NCBI RefSeq assembly: GCF_001457475.1
Contig: NZ_LN831029.1
Span: 3,286,001-3,350,000 of the forward strand
DNA length: 64,000 nt
Direction of reading: 5' to 3'
From: Achromobacter xylosoxidans
GTDB lineage: Bacteria; Pseudomonadota; Gammaproteobacteria; Burkholderiales; Burkholderiaceae_B
The notes beneath the pieces were generated by a model, which saw only the letters and a list, made by a program, of their open reading frames with translations, was not told the DNA's origin and did no database searches. Below are positions 51,660-60,582 of this stretch, in pieces (position 1 is the stretch's first letter; each line of letters opens with the position of its first letter). Both the position numbers and the translations under genes were made by a program.

Positions 51660-52213
51660 TGCGCGCCGCTCCAGGCGTAGGCGCCCAACTGCTCGTTCAG
51701 CGGCGTCTGCGCCAGGTTGTTGCCGAAATTGCAGATGGTCGCCAACCCCACGCCGACGATCACTTCGAGCGCGTTGCCGTCGCTGTAGCCGGCCTCGCGC
51801 AAGGCCTGCAGCTCGGCGTCGCTGACGCGGCCGCGGGTACGGATCACGGCTTCGGTGAACGCGGCCAGCGCCTGCAGGCGGGCGTCGGGCAGCGTGCCTT
51901 GCGCGCGCAGCGCATCCACCACTTCGGGCGAGAGCTTGGCCTTGTTGCGCGCCAGCGCGGTGTGGCCGGCCACGCAGAAGGTGCAGCCGTGGCGGGTGCC
52001 GGCCACCAGTTGCACCACCTCGCGTTCCTGCAGCGTCAGCCCGGCGCGCGCGTTGATCTGCGACAGCGTCTGGTACGCTTCCAGCGCCACCGGCGCGTTG
52101 GCCAGCACGCCCAGCAGGTTGGACAGGTAGCCCGCGCCCTGTTCGGCGGCGGCCAGCGCGGCGCGGGTGGGTTCGGGGGCGCTTTGCGCGGTATGGACGG
52201 GCAGACGGGCCAT
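51656..52213 (-). CDS. AhpD-like carboxymuconolactone decarboxylase-family protein
   Basis: 185 aa from ATG 52213. The AhpD-type redox motif C-x-x-C and downstream His are present in HGCTFCVAGHTALAR. Alkylhydroperoxidase-like proteins of this kind accompany flavin monooxygenases in sulfonate clusters and may detoxify peroxides. First gene of the operon, divergent from the AraC regulator. Confidence 0.82.
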   Translation of the reverse strand: MARLPVHTAQSAPEPTRAALAAAEQGAGYLSNLLGVLANAPVALEAYQTLSQINARAGLTLQEREVVQLVAGTRHGCTFCVAGHTALARNKAKLSPEVVDALRAQGTLPDARLQALAAFTEAVIRTRGRVSDAELQALREAGYSDGNALEVIVGVGLATICNFGNNLAQTPLNEQLGAYAWSGAQ

Positions 52214-52416
52214 GAAGGTCTCCAGAAGACTGTCAACGAAAACTCGATTGTGCGGGCGCCCCGCCCCGGGCGACAATGCACGGGGGTCGCAAGCTGATGC
52301 TCGATCCTATCGACTTTCAGCTATGCGCTTATAACCAGGCGCGATCGCCATCATCGCGCCAAACTGATCCGGTCGTTCCGCCATACCAGCGCGGCCGCCA
52401 CTCGCCTGCCCTTGCC

Positions 52417-53340
52417 ATGCCGCCCTCGCCCGCCCCGAACGCCGATCAAGCCGCCGTCGACGCCCTGCTGTTGTCGAGCCTGGAGGTGCAGTCCAGCTTG
52501 TATCACCTGGGGCAGTACTGCGGCAATTGGTCGGCCAGCACCAGCGGCCGGGCCCGCGCCAGTTTCCACCTGATCCTGCACGGCCGTTGCCGCGTCGACC
52601 TGGGGCCGGGCCAGGCGCCGCTGACGCTGGCGGCCGGCGACGGCGTGTTCTTCCTGCGCGACCTGCCGCACGCGCTGACGCCGCTGGATCCGCTCGGATC
52701 GGCGGCGCCGGTGTGTCGCGAGATGCGGCCGCTCACGCCGCGCCAGCCCGACGGCACCGGGCTGGCCTGCGGCTTCTTCCAGTTCCGCCCCGGCCTGGCC
52801 GATCTGCTGGCCGATACGCTGCCCGACGTGCTGGTGCTGCGCGCCGACGATGCCCGCTACGCCAGCGCGCGCGGCGTGTTCGACCTGATACTGGGCGAAA
52901 CCCGGCGCGACGGCGGCGCCTCGACGGTAGTGCTGGAACGGCTCACCGACATGCTGGTCTTTTTCATGCTGCGCCACCTGGCGATCCACGACCGCCAGGC
53001 CCACGGCCTGTTCGTGCTGGCGCGCGACCCGGCCATGGCGGGCTTGCTGCAGGCGATCCTGGCGCGGCCGGCGGACCCCTGGAGCATGGACGACATGGCG
53101 CGCCACGTGCACATGTCCAAGGCCACCTTCCACCGCCGCTTCACGCTGCAAAGCGGCACCACGCCGGCGCAGTTGCTGCAATTGCTGCGCATGCGTGTGG
53201 CGCGGCGCCTGCTGGCGCAGGGCGCCGCCATCGCGGACGCCGCCGAACGGGTCGGCTATCGCTCGCAGGCGGCCTTCAGCCGGGTGTTCCAGCGCATCGA
53301 GGGCGTGGCGCCCTCGGCCTGGCGGCGCGGCGGCGCCTGA
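52417..53340 (+). CDS. AraC-family regulator with cupin sensor domain
   Basis: 307 aa from ATG 52417; in-frame starts at 52297 and 52276 exist but would add a low-complexity leader. The N-terminal cupin-6 domain has the LILHGRCRVDLG and LAAGDGVFFLRDLPHALTP patterns. The C-terminal double HTH (about 210-305) includes MDDMARHVHMSKATFHRRF and DAAERVGYRSQAAFSRVFQR. It is divergent from the AhpD/oxidoreductase/ABC operon and is probably its regulator. Confidence 0.85.
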   Translation: MPPSPAPNADQAAVDALLLSSLEVQSSLYHLGQYCGNWSASTSGRARASFHLILHGRCRVDLGPGQAPLTLAAGDGVFFLRDLPHALTPLDPLGSAAPVCREMRPLTPRQPDGTGLACGFFQFRPGLADLLADTLPDVLVLRADDARYASARGVFDLILGETRRDGGASTVVLERLTDMLVFFMLRHLAIHDRQAHGLFVLARDPAMAGLLQAILARPADPWSMDDMARHVHMSKATFHRRFTLQSGTTPAQLLQLLRMRVARRLLAQGAAIADAAERVGYRSQAAFSRVFQRIEGVAPSAWRRGGA

Positions 53341-53367
53341 GCGGATCGCGCCCAGGCAGGCCGCGCC

Positions 53368-54186
53368 TCAGGACAGGCCCAGCAACAACTCCGCCAGCAA
53401 CTGCGGATGGGTGATGTGGGCTTCGTGCGGGGCGGCGATGTCGACCCAGTTCCAGCCCGGCTGCGATTTCACCAGCTGACGCGACTGCTCCAGCACCGGC
53501 AGTTCGGGCTGGGTGCAATGGATGTACGTGCGCGGGCGACCGTTGCCGATCGGGTGCTTGAGCGTCAGCGGCGTGGTGTAGCTGGCCAGCGGGTGCGGCG
53601 TCAGGCGGCGCTTGACCCAGGCCTCGTCGGCGCTGCCCGGCTTGAAGCCCCAGGCCGCCGGCAACGGCTCGGGGATCGGCACGGCCAGGCCGTTGGTGGC
53701 CTTGGACGCGGCCGCGATGCGCGCGTCGGCGTCGGCCTTGGGGTACACCGAGAACGCATCCTGGCCGTTCTGCAGCACGATGGAATCGAAGTACACCAGG
53801 TGCGCCAGCCGCTCCGGAATGCGGTCGGCCACGCCCGAGATCGGAATGCCGCCGAAGCTGTGGCCCACCAGGATCACGTCGTTCAGCTCTTCACTCTGGA
53901 TCACCTGGACCAGGTCCTCGACGAAGGTGTCGATGGTGATGCCCTTGTGCAGCAGGTGGGCGCGGTCGCCCATGCCAGTGAAGCTGGGCGCGTAGACGCG
54001 ATGGCCGGCGGCCTGCAGCCGGTCGGCCACCGGCCGCCAGCACCAGCCGCCGTGCCAGGAGCCGTGCGCCAGCACGTAGGTCTTGGCGCGGCCGGCGGCC
54101 GGCTTGGCCGCGATGGCCGGCGCAGCCGCCAGGGCGGGCAGCCCCGCCGCCAGTTGCAACAAGGTCCTGCGGGAAATCATGCTCAT
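53368..54186 (-). CDS. exported alpha/beta hydrolase
   Basis: 272 aa. A Tat leader, ISRRTLLQLAAGLPALAA, indicates export to the periplasm. The hydrolase core has LAHGSWHGGWCW (oxyanion), nucleophile elbow VGHSFGG, and a C-terminal His in IAAPHEAHITHP. It resembles the salicylate-esterase/hydroxynitrile-lyase-like AB hydrolase group. It follows the metY-like gene by 5 bp on the same strand. The substrate is unknown; ATG 54180 is an alternative start. Confidence 0.82.
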   Translation of the reverse strand: MSMISRRTLLQLAAGLPALAAAPAIAAKPAAGRAKTYVLAHGSWHGGWCWRPVADRLQAAGHRVYAPSFTGMGDRAHLLHKGITIDTFVEDLVQVIQSEELNDVILVGHSFGGIPISGVADRIPERLAHLVYFDSIVLQNGQDAFSVYPKADADARIAAASKATNGLAVPIPEPLPAAWGFKPGSADEAWVKRRLTPHPLASYTTPLTLKHPIGNGRPRTYIHCTQPELPVLEQSRQLVKSQPGWNWVDIAAPHEAHITHPQLLAELLLGLS

Positions 54187-54191
54187 GCCGC

Positions 54192-55487
54192 TTACACCTG
54201 TGCCAGGGCCTGGTCCAGGTCGGCCAGCAGATCGTCGATATGCTCGATGCCGATCGACAGGCGCACCGTTTCCTCGCGCACGCCCGCCTTCTGCAGCTCT
54301 TCGGGATTGAGCTGGCGATGGGTGGTGGACGCCGGATGCGTGGCCAGCGACTTGGCATCGCCGATGTTGACCAGGCGCGTGAACAGTTGCAGCGCGTCCT
54401 GGAAGCGCGCGCCGGCTTCGCGGCCGCCCTTGACGCCAAAGGTGAACAGGCCCGGCGCCTTGCCGCCCAGGTACTTGCGCACCAGCGCGTGGTCGGGGTG
54501 ATCCGGCAGGCCCGCGTAATTGACCCACTCGACCTTGGGGTGCTCGCGCAGGTAGCCGGCCACCTTGACCGCGTTCTCGACGATGCGGTCCACCCGCAGC
54601 GCCAGCGTCTCGATGCCCTGCAGGATCTGGAACGCATTGAACGGCGAGATCGCCGCGCCGGTGTTGCGCAGCGGCACCACCCGGGCGCGGCCGATGTAGG
54701 CGGCCGGGCCGAAGGCTTCGGTGTAGACCACGCCGTGGTAGCTGACGTCGGGTTCGTTCAGGCGCTTGAAGCGGGCCTTGTGCTCGGCCCAGGGAAACTT
54801 GCCCGAGTCGATGATGGCGCCGCCCAGGCTGGTGCCGTGGCCGCCCAGGTACTTGGTCAGCGACTGCACCACGATGTCGGCGCCGTGCTCGATCGGACGC
54901 AGCAGGTACGGCGAGGGCACGGTGTTGTCGACGATCAGCGGCAGGCCGTGGCGGTGGGCCAGCTCGGCCAGCGCGGCGATGTCGGTGATGTTGCCCAGCG
55001 GGTTGCCGACCGACTCGGCGAAGATGGCCTTGGTGCGCTCGTCGATCTGCGCCTCGAAGGCGGCCAGGTCGCTCGGGTTGGCGAAGCGCGTGGTGATACC
55101 GTATTGCGGCAGCGTGTGGGCGAACAGATTGTAGGTGCCGCCGTACAGCGTGCTGGACGAGACGATGTTGTCGCCCGCCTCGGCAATCGTCAGGATGGCG
55201 TAGGTCACCGCGGCCTGGCCCGAAGCCAGCGCCAGCGCGGCGATGCCGCCTTCCAGCGCCGCCACGCGCTGTTCCAGCACGTCGGTGGTCGGGTTCATGA
55301 TGCGGGTGTAGATGTTGCCCGCCACTTTCAGGTCGAACAGGTCGGCGCCGTGCTGGGTGTCGTCAAAGGCGTAGGCCACGGTCTGGTAGATCGGCACGGC
55401 CACGGCGCGCGTGGTCGGGTCGGGCTTGTAGCCGCCATGCACGGCAATGGTTTCCAGGCGCCACTCGGGCTTCTTCGGTTCGGTCAT
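54192..55487 (-). CDS. O-acetylhomoserine sulfhydrylase (MetY-like)
   Basis: 431 aa, the MetY length. PLP lysine is Lys212 (VQSLTKYLGGHGTS), the Asp ligand is in IVDNTVPSPY, and the N-terminal RLETIAVHGGYKPDPTTRA and SGQAAVTYAI are characteristic of O-acetylhomoserine/O-acetylserine sulfhydrylases. It makes homocysteine from O-acetylhomoserine and sulfide, in methionine synthesis. Its place next to a class-V PLP enzyme and an exported hydrolase suggests a sulfur-scavenging role. Confidence 0.9.
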   Translation of the reverse strand: MTEPKKPEWRLETIAVHGGYKPDPTTRAVAVPIYQTVAYAFDDTQHGADLFDLKVAGNIYTRIMNPTTDVLEQRVAALEGGIAALALASGQAAVTYAILTIAEAGDNIVSSSTLYGGTYNLFAHTLPQYGITTRFANPSDLAAFEAQIDERTKAIFAESVGNPLGNITDIAALAELAHRHGLPLIVDNTVPSPYLLRPIEHGADIVVQSLTKYLGGHGTSLGGAIIDSGKFPWAEHKARFKRLNEPDVSYHGVVYTEAFGPAAYIGRARVVPLRNTGAAISPFNAFQILQGIETLALRVDRIVENAVKVAGYLREHPKVEWVNYAGLPDHPDHALVRKYLGGKAPGLFTFGVKGGREAGARFQDALQLFTRLVNIGDAKSLATHPASTTHRQLNPEELQKAGVREETVRLSIGIEHIDDLLADLDQALAQV

Positions 55488-55522
55488 GTGGTGCTCCTCG
55501 AAATGCGTTATCGGTAATAGGA

Positions 55523-56662
55523 TCAGGCGGCGAACCCGCGCGCGGCGCGCAGGATGCGGTCGACGTCCCCATGATTGTTATAGGCGCCGACGGACAGGCG
55601 CACGTAACCATACTCCACGATGCTGGCCACCACGCCTTCGCGGGCCAGGTGCGCCAGCGCCGCGGCCGGATCGGCCACGCGCAATGCGGTGGTGGTGCTG
55701 CGCAGCGCCGCGTCGGCCGGCGATACCACCTGCAGGCCCTGGGCGCGCAAACCGTCGCTCAATGCAGCGGATAGCTCCAGTACCCATGGCTCGATGCGTT
55801 CGGGCCGCGCCCATTCGATCAGGTCCAGCGCCGCGGCCCAGCCGGCGATGCCGGGATAGTTCAGGTTGCCGGTTTCCAGGCGGCGGGCGTCGCCCGCGTC
55901 GGACACCCCCACCTGCCATTGCAGGCCGGTCTTGTCGAGCGTGGTGATTTCCGACGGGCCGACGTACAGCGGATCCAGCGCGTCGAGCAGGCGCGGCGAC
56001 ACGTGCAGCAGGCCCACGCCCAGCGGCCCCAGCATGCCCTTGTGGGCGCCGCTGGCGAAAGCGTCCACGCCCCACGCATCGACCTCGGCGCGCAACAGGC
56101 CCGCGCCCTGGATGCCATCGACCACCAGCCAGATGCCGCGCTCGGCGCAGCGCCGGCCCAGCTCGGCGATGTCGGTGCGCAGGCCCGTGCCGTATTGCAC
56201 CCACGACACCGCGATCAGCCGCGTGCGCGCGTCGACGTGCTGCCACAGGTCATCGACCGTATAGCGGTGCGCGCGTGCCGACGGCACCCGCACCTGCACG
56301 CCGCGACGGCGCAGGTTGAGCCAGGGCAAGGCGTTGGTGGGATGTTCCTGGTCGTCGACCACCAGGTTGTCGCCTTCCTGCCAGGCCAGGCCCTGCGCCA
56401 CGGTGTTCAGGCCCTCGGTGGTGTTCTTGGTGAAGGCCAGCCGGCGCGCGTCGCCGCCGATCAGCCGGGCCAGCCGCGCGCGCAGCGCGCCGGCATCGCG
56501 CAGCCATTGCGGCTTGTCGCTGCGGGCATGGGTGATGCCGTCGAAGAAGGCGGCCACGCCATCGGCCACCTTGGGCGCCAGCGGGCTGGTGTAAGCGATG
56601 TTGGCGTATGCCTTGTCGCGAGTGATGGGAAACCATTCCCGGAATTCGTCCTGCCAGCTCAT
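55523..56662 (-). CDS. class V aminotransferase/cysteine desulfurase-like enzyme
   Basis: 379 aa from ATG 56662. The PLP-binding lysine is in SGAHKGMLGPLG, preceded by VVDGIQGAG (Asp) and followed by RLETGNLNYPGI. N-terminal TKNTTEGLNTVAQGL matches the phosphate-binding loop. The family includes isopenicillin-N epimerases and cysteine desulfurases; no C-terminal active-site Cys of IscS type is obvious. It is divergent from the Aap-type binding protein, so it may act on an imported amino acid. Confidence 0.82.
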   Translation of the reverse strand: MSWQDEFREWFPITRDKAYANIAYTSPLAPKVADGVAAFFDGITHARSDKPQWLRDAGALRARLARLIGGDARRLAFTKNTTEGLNTVAQGLAWQEGDNLVVDDQEHPTNALPWLNLRRRGVQVRVPSARAHRYTVDDLWQHVDARTRLIAVSWVQYGTGLRTDIAELGRRCAERGIWLVVDGIQGAGLLRAEVDAWGVDAFASGAHKGMLGPLGVGLLHVSPRLLDALDPLYVGPSEITTLDKTGLQWQVGVSDAGDARRLETGNLNYPGIAGWAAALDLIEWARPERIEPWVLELSAALSDGLRAQGLQVVSPADAALRSTTTALRVADPAAALAHLAREGVVASIVEYGYVRLSVGAYNNHGDVDRILRAARGFAA

Positions 56663-56831
56663 GCGCAACCTTCTTCAATCATGCAACTTGGTATGGACGG
56701 ATTCTAGGTATATGACGCGAATTTGGATAAGGCTAAGTTCTCATAACCATATGACGATACAGTCGCTCACGATTGCGACGCGCGACCATAGAATTCATGC
56801 CTTTCTTGCATACATCGAATACGGGAACGGC

Positions 56832-57857
56832 ATGCGGTTGATCTCTCTACTCAAGGCCGCCGGGGCGGCGGCGGCGCTGGCTTGCGCTGGCGCGTCCATG
56901 GCGGGCGTCACGGTCGACGCCATCAAGAAGCGCGGCGAATTGGTGTGCGGCGTGAGCCAGGGCTCGGCCGGGCTGTCGATCGCCGACAAACAGGGCCGCT
57001 GGACCGGCCTGGACGCCGACCTGTGCCGCGCGCTGGCGGCCGCCGTGCTGGGCGATCCCGAGAAGACGCGCTTCGTGCCGCTCAGTTCGCAGCAGCGCTT
57101 TCCCGCCCTGCAAGGCGGCGAGATCGACGTGCTCAACCGCAACACCACCATCACCTCCAGCCGCGACGCGGGCCTGGGCATCGTCTCGGCCGGCATCGTG
57201 TTCTACGACGGCCAGGGCTTCCTGGTGCCGAAGAAGCTGGGCGTGAAAAGCGCCACCGAACTGGACGGCGCGCAGGTCTGCGTGCAGCCCGGCACCGTCA
57301 ACGAACAGAACCTGGTCGATTACTTCAAGAAGCACAAGCTCAACTATCGGCCGGTGGTGATCGAGAACCTGGTCGAGCTGGAACAAGCCTTCTACGCCGG
57401 GCGCTGCGACGTCTACCTGTCGGATGCCTCGACGCTGGCCGCCAGCCGCGCCGCGCGCGCCGCCAATCCGGACGACTTCGTCATCCTGCCCGAACGCATC
57501 AACAAGTCGCCGCTCGGCCCCTTCGTGCGCCAGGACGATCCCAACTGGACCGCCATCGTGCGCTGGACCGTCAACGCGCTGGTGGCCGCCGAGGAACTGG
57601 GCATCACCTCCAGGAACGTGGACAGCCAGGCGCAAAGCAGCGACGCCCAGGTGCGCCGCCTATTGGGTCTGGACCCCGGCATCGGCAAGGGCTTCGGGCT
57701 GGACGAAGGCTGGGCCCGCAACGTGATCAGGGCCGTCGGCAACTATGGCGAGGTGTGGGACCGCAACCTGGGCGTGGCCACGCCGCTCAAGCTCGATCGC
57801 GGCCTGAACCGGCAATGGAACCAGGGCGGCCTGCTGTATTCGCCGCCGTTCCAATAA
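56832..57857 (+). CDS. general L-amino-acid ABC transporter substrate-binding protein (AapJ-like)
   Basis: 341 aa from ATG 56832. A signal peptide ends near ASMA-GV. The AapJ pattern is clear: KKRGELVCGVSQGSAGLSI, LDADLCRALAAAVLG, LNRNTTITSSRDAGLGI, and a C-terminal VGNYGEVWDRNLG. It binds polar amino acids in the periplasm for the fused permease downstream. A hairpin with a T-run lies between the two genes. Confidence 0.9.
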   Translation: MRLISLLKAAGAAAALACAGASMAGVTVDAIKKRGELVCGVSQGSAGLSIADKQGRWTGLDADLCRALAAAVLGDPEKTRFVPLSSQQRFPALQGGEIDVLNRNTTITSSRDAGLGIVSAGIVFYDGQGFLVPKKLGVKSATELDGAQVCVQPGTVNEQNLVDYFKKHKLNYRPVVIENLVELEQAFYAGRCDVYLSDASTLAASRAARAANPDDFVILPERINKSPLGPFVRQDDPNWTAIVRWTVNALVAAEELGITSRNVDSQAQSSDAQVRRLLGLDPGIGKGFGLDEGWARNVIRAVGNYGEVWDRNLGVATPLKLDRGLNRQWNQGGLLYSPPFQ

Positions 57858-57878
57858 ACCTTCACGCACGCGCTGCCG

Positions 57879-57912
57879 GCAGGCGGGCCGACGGCCCGCC
57901 TGCGCGCTTTTT
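57879..57912 (+). terminator. intercistronic terminator/attenuator
   Basis: Perfect 11-bp stem GCAGGCGGGCC/GGCCCGCCTGC with a GAC loop, then GCGCTTTTT. It lies 22 bp after the AapJ-like stop and would let the binding protein be made in excess of the permease. Confidence 0.8.
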
Positions 57913-57952
57913 GAGAAGCCGCCGACCCCTTCCGGCGCAGGCCAGGACAGAC

Positions 57953-60106
57953 ATGATCGCCCTTCACTCCTCGCCCTGGAACGCCGCGCTGCGGCGCTGG
58001 TGGCCAGCCGCCGCCTGGACCCTGGGGCTTGCCGCCCTGGCGGCGCTACTGCTGCTGCACATCGAAGCCACGCAGGCGGCCCGCGGCATCCGCGGCGGCT
58101 TCGGCTTCCTGTTCCAGCCGGCGGGCTTCCGCATTTCGGAAAGCCTGCTGCCGGTGACGCCCGACGATCCCTACTGGATGTCGCTCGCCGCCGGGCTGGT
58201 GAACACGCTGACGGTCGCGCTGGTGGCAATTCCGCTCGCCACCCTGCTGGGTATCGGCCTGGGCCTGCTGCGGCTGTCGTCGCGGCCGCTGGCATCGCGC
58301 GCCGCCGCGCTCGTCATCGCGCCCTTGCGCAATACCCCGGTACTGCTGCAATTGTTCGTCTGGTACGGCCTTTTGCTGCGCCTGCCGGACGCGCGCCAGG
58401 CGTGGTCTCCGCTGCCGTCCGTGCTGCTGTCGAACCGCGGGTTGGCATTGCCGGCGCTGCACGGCTGGCTGCCCTATGCGGTGGCGGCGGCGGGCGCCCT
58501 GCTGCTCGGCTGGCGCCTGCGTCATCGCCTCGGCCGCGCCGCGCCCTGGGCCGCGCTGGCGGCCACGGCGCTGGCCTGGGCGTTGTTGCCCGGCGTCACC
58601 ATTGATCTGCCCGTCAAGCGCGGCTTGGGCCTGCAAGGCGGCTGGCAGCCCAGCATCGAATTCGCCGCGCTGGTGATCGGGCTGGTGGTGTTCCATGCGG
58701 CCTACATCGCCGACATCGTGCGCGCCGCCGTGCGGGCGGTGCCGGTGGGCCTGGTGGAAGCCGGCCAGGCCATGGCATTGACCCCCTGGGGCGTGCTGCG
58801 CCACGTCGTCGCGCCCTACGCCGCGCGCGTGGCGCTGCCGCCGTATGCCAACCAGTGCCTGGCACTGGTCAAGAACAGCACCCTGGCCATCGCCATCGGC
58901 TACCAGGAGCTGATGGCCGTCATCAATACCGCCATCACCCAGACCGGGCTGGCGCTGGAAGGCATCACCCTGGCCGTGGCCGTCTACCTGGGGCTGGCGT
59001 TGGCGCTGGGCGGCGCGCTGTCCGCCTGGAACGCGCGCCATGCCCGCCACGGCCCCGGCGACAGCCACGGCGCCCGCCTGGGCGAGCGCCCCGCGTTGCG
59101 CCTGCTGGACGACGACAAGCGCGGCATCGGCGGCTGGTTCGGATCGGCGCTGATGGCATTGCTGCTGGGCGCCGCCGGCTGGGCCTTGCTCGATTGGGCG
59201 CTGCTGCGCGCCGTCTGGAGCGGCAGCCCCGCCGCCTGCGCCGCCGCGGGCGCCTGCTGGGCCGCCGTGGGCGAGAACCTGCCATTGCTGCTGTTCGGCG
59301 CCATGGCGCCCGCCGACCGCGCGCAGGCGCTGGTCGCCTGCGCCGCCCTGCTCGCCGGCGTGGCGGTCGCGCTGGGGGTGGGTCGGCTCGCGGCGCGGCC
59401 ACGCCTGGCGTGGATCGCGCTGATGATTGCCGTCACGCTGGCCGCGCTGGCCGGTTGGCCCTGGGGTGGCGGCGCCATCGGCCCGTCGCGCTGGAGCGGC
59501 CTGTTGGTGACGCTGATCCTGGCGATCTCCGCGCTACTGGCCGCGCTGCCGCTGGCCTTCGGCCTGGCGCTGTTGCGCCGTTCCGCCAGCCCCGGCGGGT
59601 CGCTCGCCGCCGCAGCGCTGATCGAGGCCGTGCGCGGCGTGCCGCTGGTGACGCAATTGCTGTTCGCGTCGTTCGTGCTGCCGCTGCTGCTGGGCGGCGG
59701 CGTGTCCAAGTTCGGCATGGCCCTGGCCGCGCTGACGCTGCACACCGCCTGCCTGCTGGCCGAAGTGCTGCGCGGCGCGCTGCAGGCAATTCCGCCTGGC
59801 CAAATGATGGCGGCGCGCGCGCTCGGCATGCGCCCCGCCGTCGCCTACTGGACGGTGATCTGGCCGCAGGCGCGCCGCATCGCGGCGCCGGCCGCGCTGG
59901 GCGTGTTCGTCGGCGCGGTCAAGGACACCTCGCTGGTCAGCATCATCGGCGTGTTCGACGTGCTGGGCGCGGCCAAGGCGGTGGTCGCCGGCACTGACTG
60001 GCGTGCCTACCATGTCGAGGTCTACCTGGCGGTGGCGCTGCTGTACTTCAGCGCCAGCCTGGCGTTGGCGCGCGTGGCGCGGCGCATGGAAGGAGCGGTT
60101 TCCTGA
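57953..60106 (+). CDS. fused AapQ-AapM amino-acid ABC permease
   Basis: 717 aa in one uninterrupted frame, where relatives have two proteins of about 400 and 380 aa. The first half (about 1-365) has the long periplasmic insertion of AapQ, the RNTPVLLQLFVWYGLLLRLP motif and an EAA-like loop (VRAAVRAVPVGLVEAGQAMA). The second (about 380-717) has EAVRGVPLVTQLLFASFVLP and the loop EVLRGALQAIPPGQMMAARA of AapM. The junction is near RLLDDDKRGIGGWFG. No ATPase gene follows, so an AapP must come from elsewhere. Confidence 0.88.
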   Translation: MIALHSSPWNAALRRWWPAAAWTLGLAALAALLLLHIEATQAARGIRGGFGFLFQPAGFRISESLLPVTPDDPYWMSLAAGLVNTLTVALVAIPLATLLGIGLGLLRLSSRPLASRAAALVIAPLRNTPVLLQLFVWYGLLLRLPDARQAWSPLPSVLLSNRGLALPALHGWLPYAVAAAGALLLGWRLRHRLGRAAPWAALAATALAWALLPGVTIDLPVKRGLGLQGGWQPSIEFAALVIGLVVFHAAYIADIVRAAVRAVPVGLVEAGQAMALTPWGVLRHVVAPYAARVALPPYANQCLALVKNSTLAIAIGYQELMAVINTAITQTGLALEGITLAVAVYLGLALALGGALSAWNARHARHGPGDSHGARLGERPALRLLDDDKRGIGGWFGSALMALLLGAAGWALLDWALLRAVWSGSPAACAAAGACWAAVGENLPLLLFGAMAPADRAQALVACAALLAGVAVALGVGRLAARPRLAWIALMIAVTLAALAGWPWGGGAIGPSRWSGLLVTLILAISALLAALPLAFGLALLRRSASPGGSLAAAALIEAVRGVPLVTQLLFASFVLPLLLGGGVSKFGMALAALTLHTACLLAEVLRGALQAIPPGQMMAARALGMRPAVAYWTVIWPQARRIAAPAALGVFVGAVKDTSLVSIIGVFDVLGAAKAVVAGTDWRAYHVEVYLAVALLYFSASLALARVARRMEGAVS

Positions 60107-60147
60107 TATCCTCGCCGACGCGCGCGGTGCCGCCTTCGCGGCCAAGC

Positions 60148-60582
60148 CTATTGGCCCCCTGCGCCCAGCCGTTCCAGCCACGCCGGACGCGGCGCCGCAT
60201 CCAGCCAGTTCTTGACGATCAACCCCAGTTCGGTGTCGCCGGAGATACGCAGCCGACGCTGGAAGAACAAAGTGTCCGCATCAGTCTCGCCGCGCATCAA
60301 CGCCAGCAGTTCCCCAACGCCCGCGCCCAGTTCCAGTTCGCAAGGCTCGCGGTTCCACATCGGGCGAAAGGCGCCGCCGCGCACGGTGAAGCGGCTGCAC
60401 AGGCCCAGGTCCTCGATGGTGATGGCGAAGCTGCGGCCCTCCAGTTCCGGTGGCGGGCTGAGCCAGTTCAGGCGCCGCGCCAACTCCAGCCCGGCGACGA
60501 AGTGCAGCGACACCAGCGGCGCGGGCAACCGCCGCCCCAGGCGCGCGACCAGGCCCGGCACGGCGAATCGGCTGTCGCTCAT
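60148..60582 (-). CDS. ubiT: SCP2-domain protein UbiT
   Basis: 144 aa sterol-carrier-protein-2-like domain (FAITIEDLGLCSRFTVRGGA; RRLRISGDTELGLIVKNWLD). UbiT carries prenylated intermediates in oxygen-independent ubiquinone synthesis. Identity is firm because it follows ubiU and ubiV on the same strand and overlaps ubiV by 4 bp, the E. coli gene set in another order. Confidence 0.87.
   Translation of the reverse strand: MSDSRFAVPGLVARLGRRLPAPLVSLHFVAGLELARRLNWLSPPPELEGRSFAITIEDLGLCSRFTVRGGAFRPMWNREPCELELGAGVGELLALMRGETDADTLFFQRRLRISGDTELGLIVKNWLDAAPRPAWLERLGAGGQ

Noticed and set aside
56710..56756. Direct repeat ATATGACG (56710-56717 and 56749-56756) upstream of the AapJ-like gene
   Set aside because: Only 8 bp and not palindromic; too weak to call a regulatory site.
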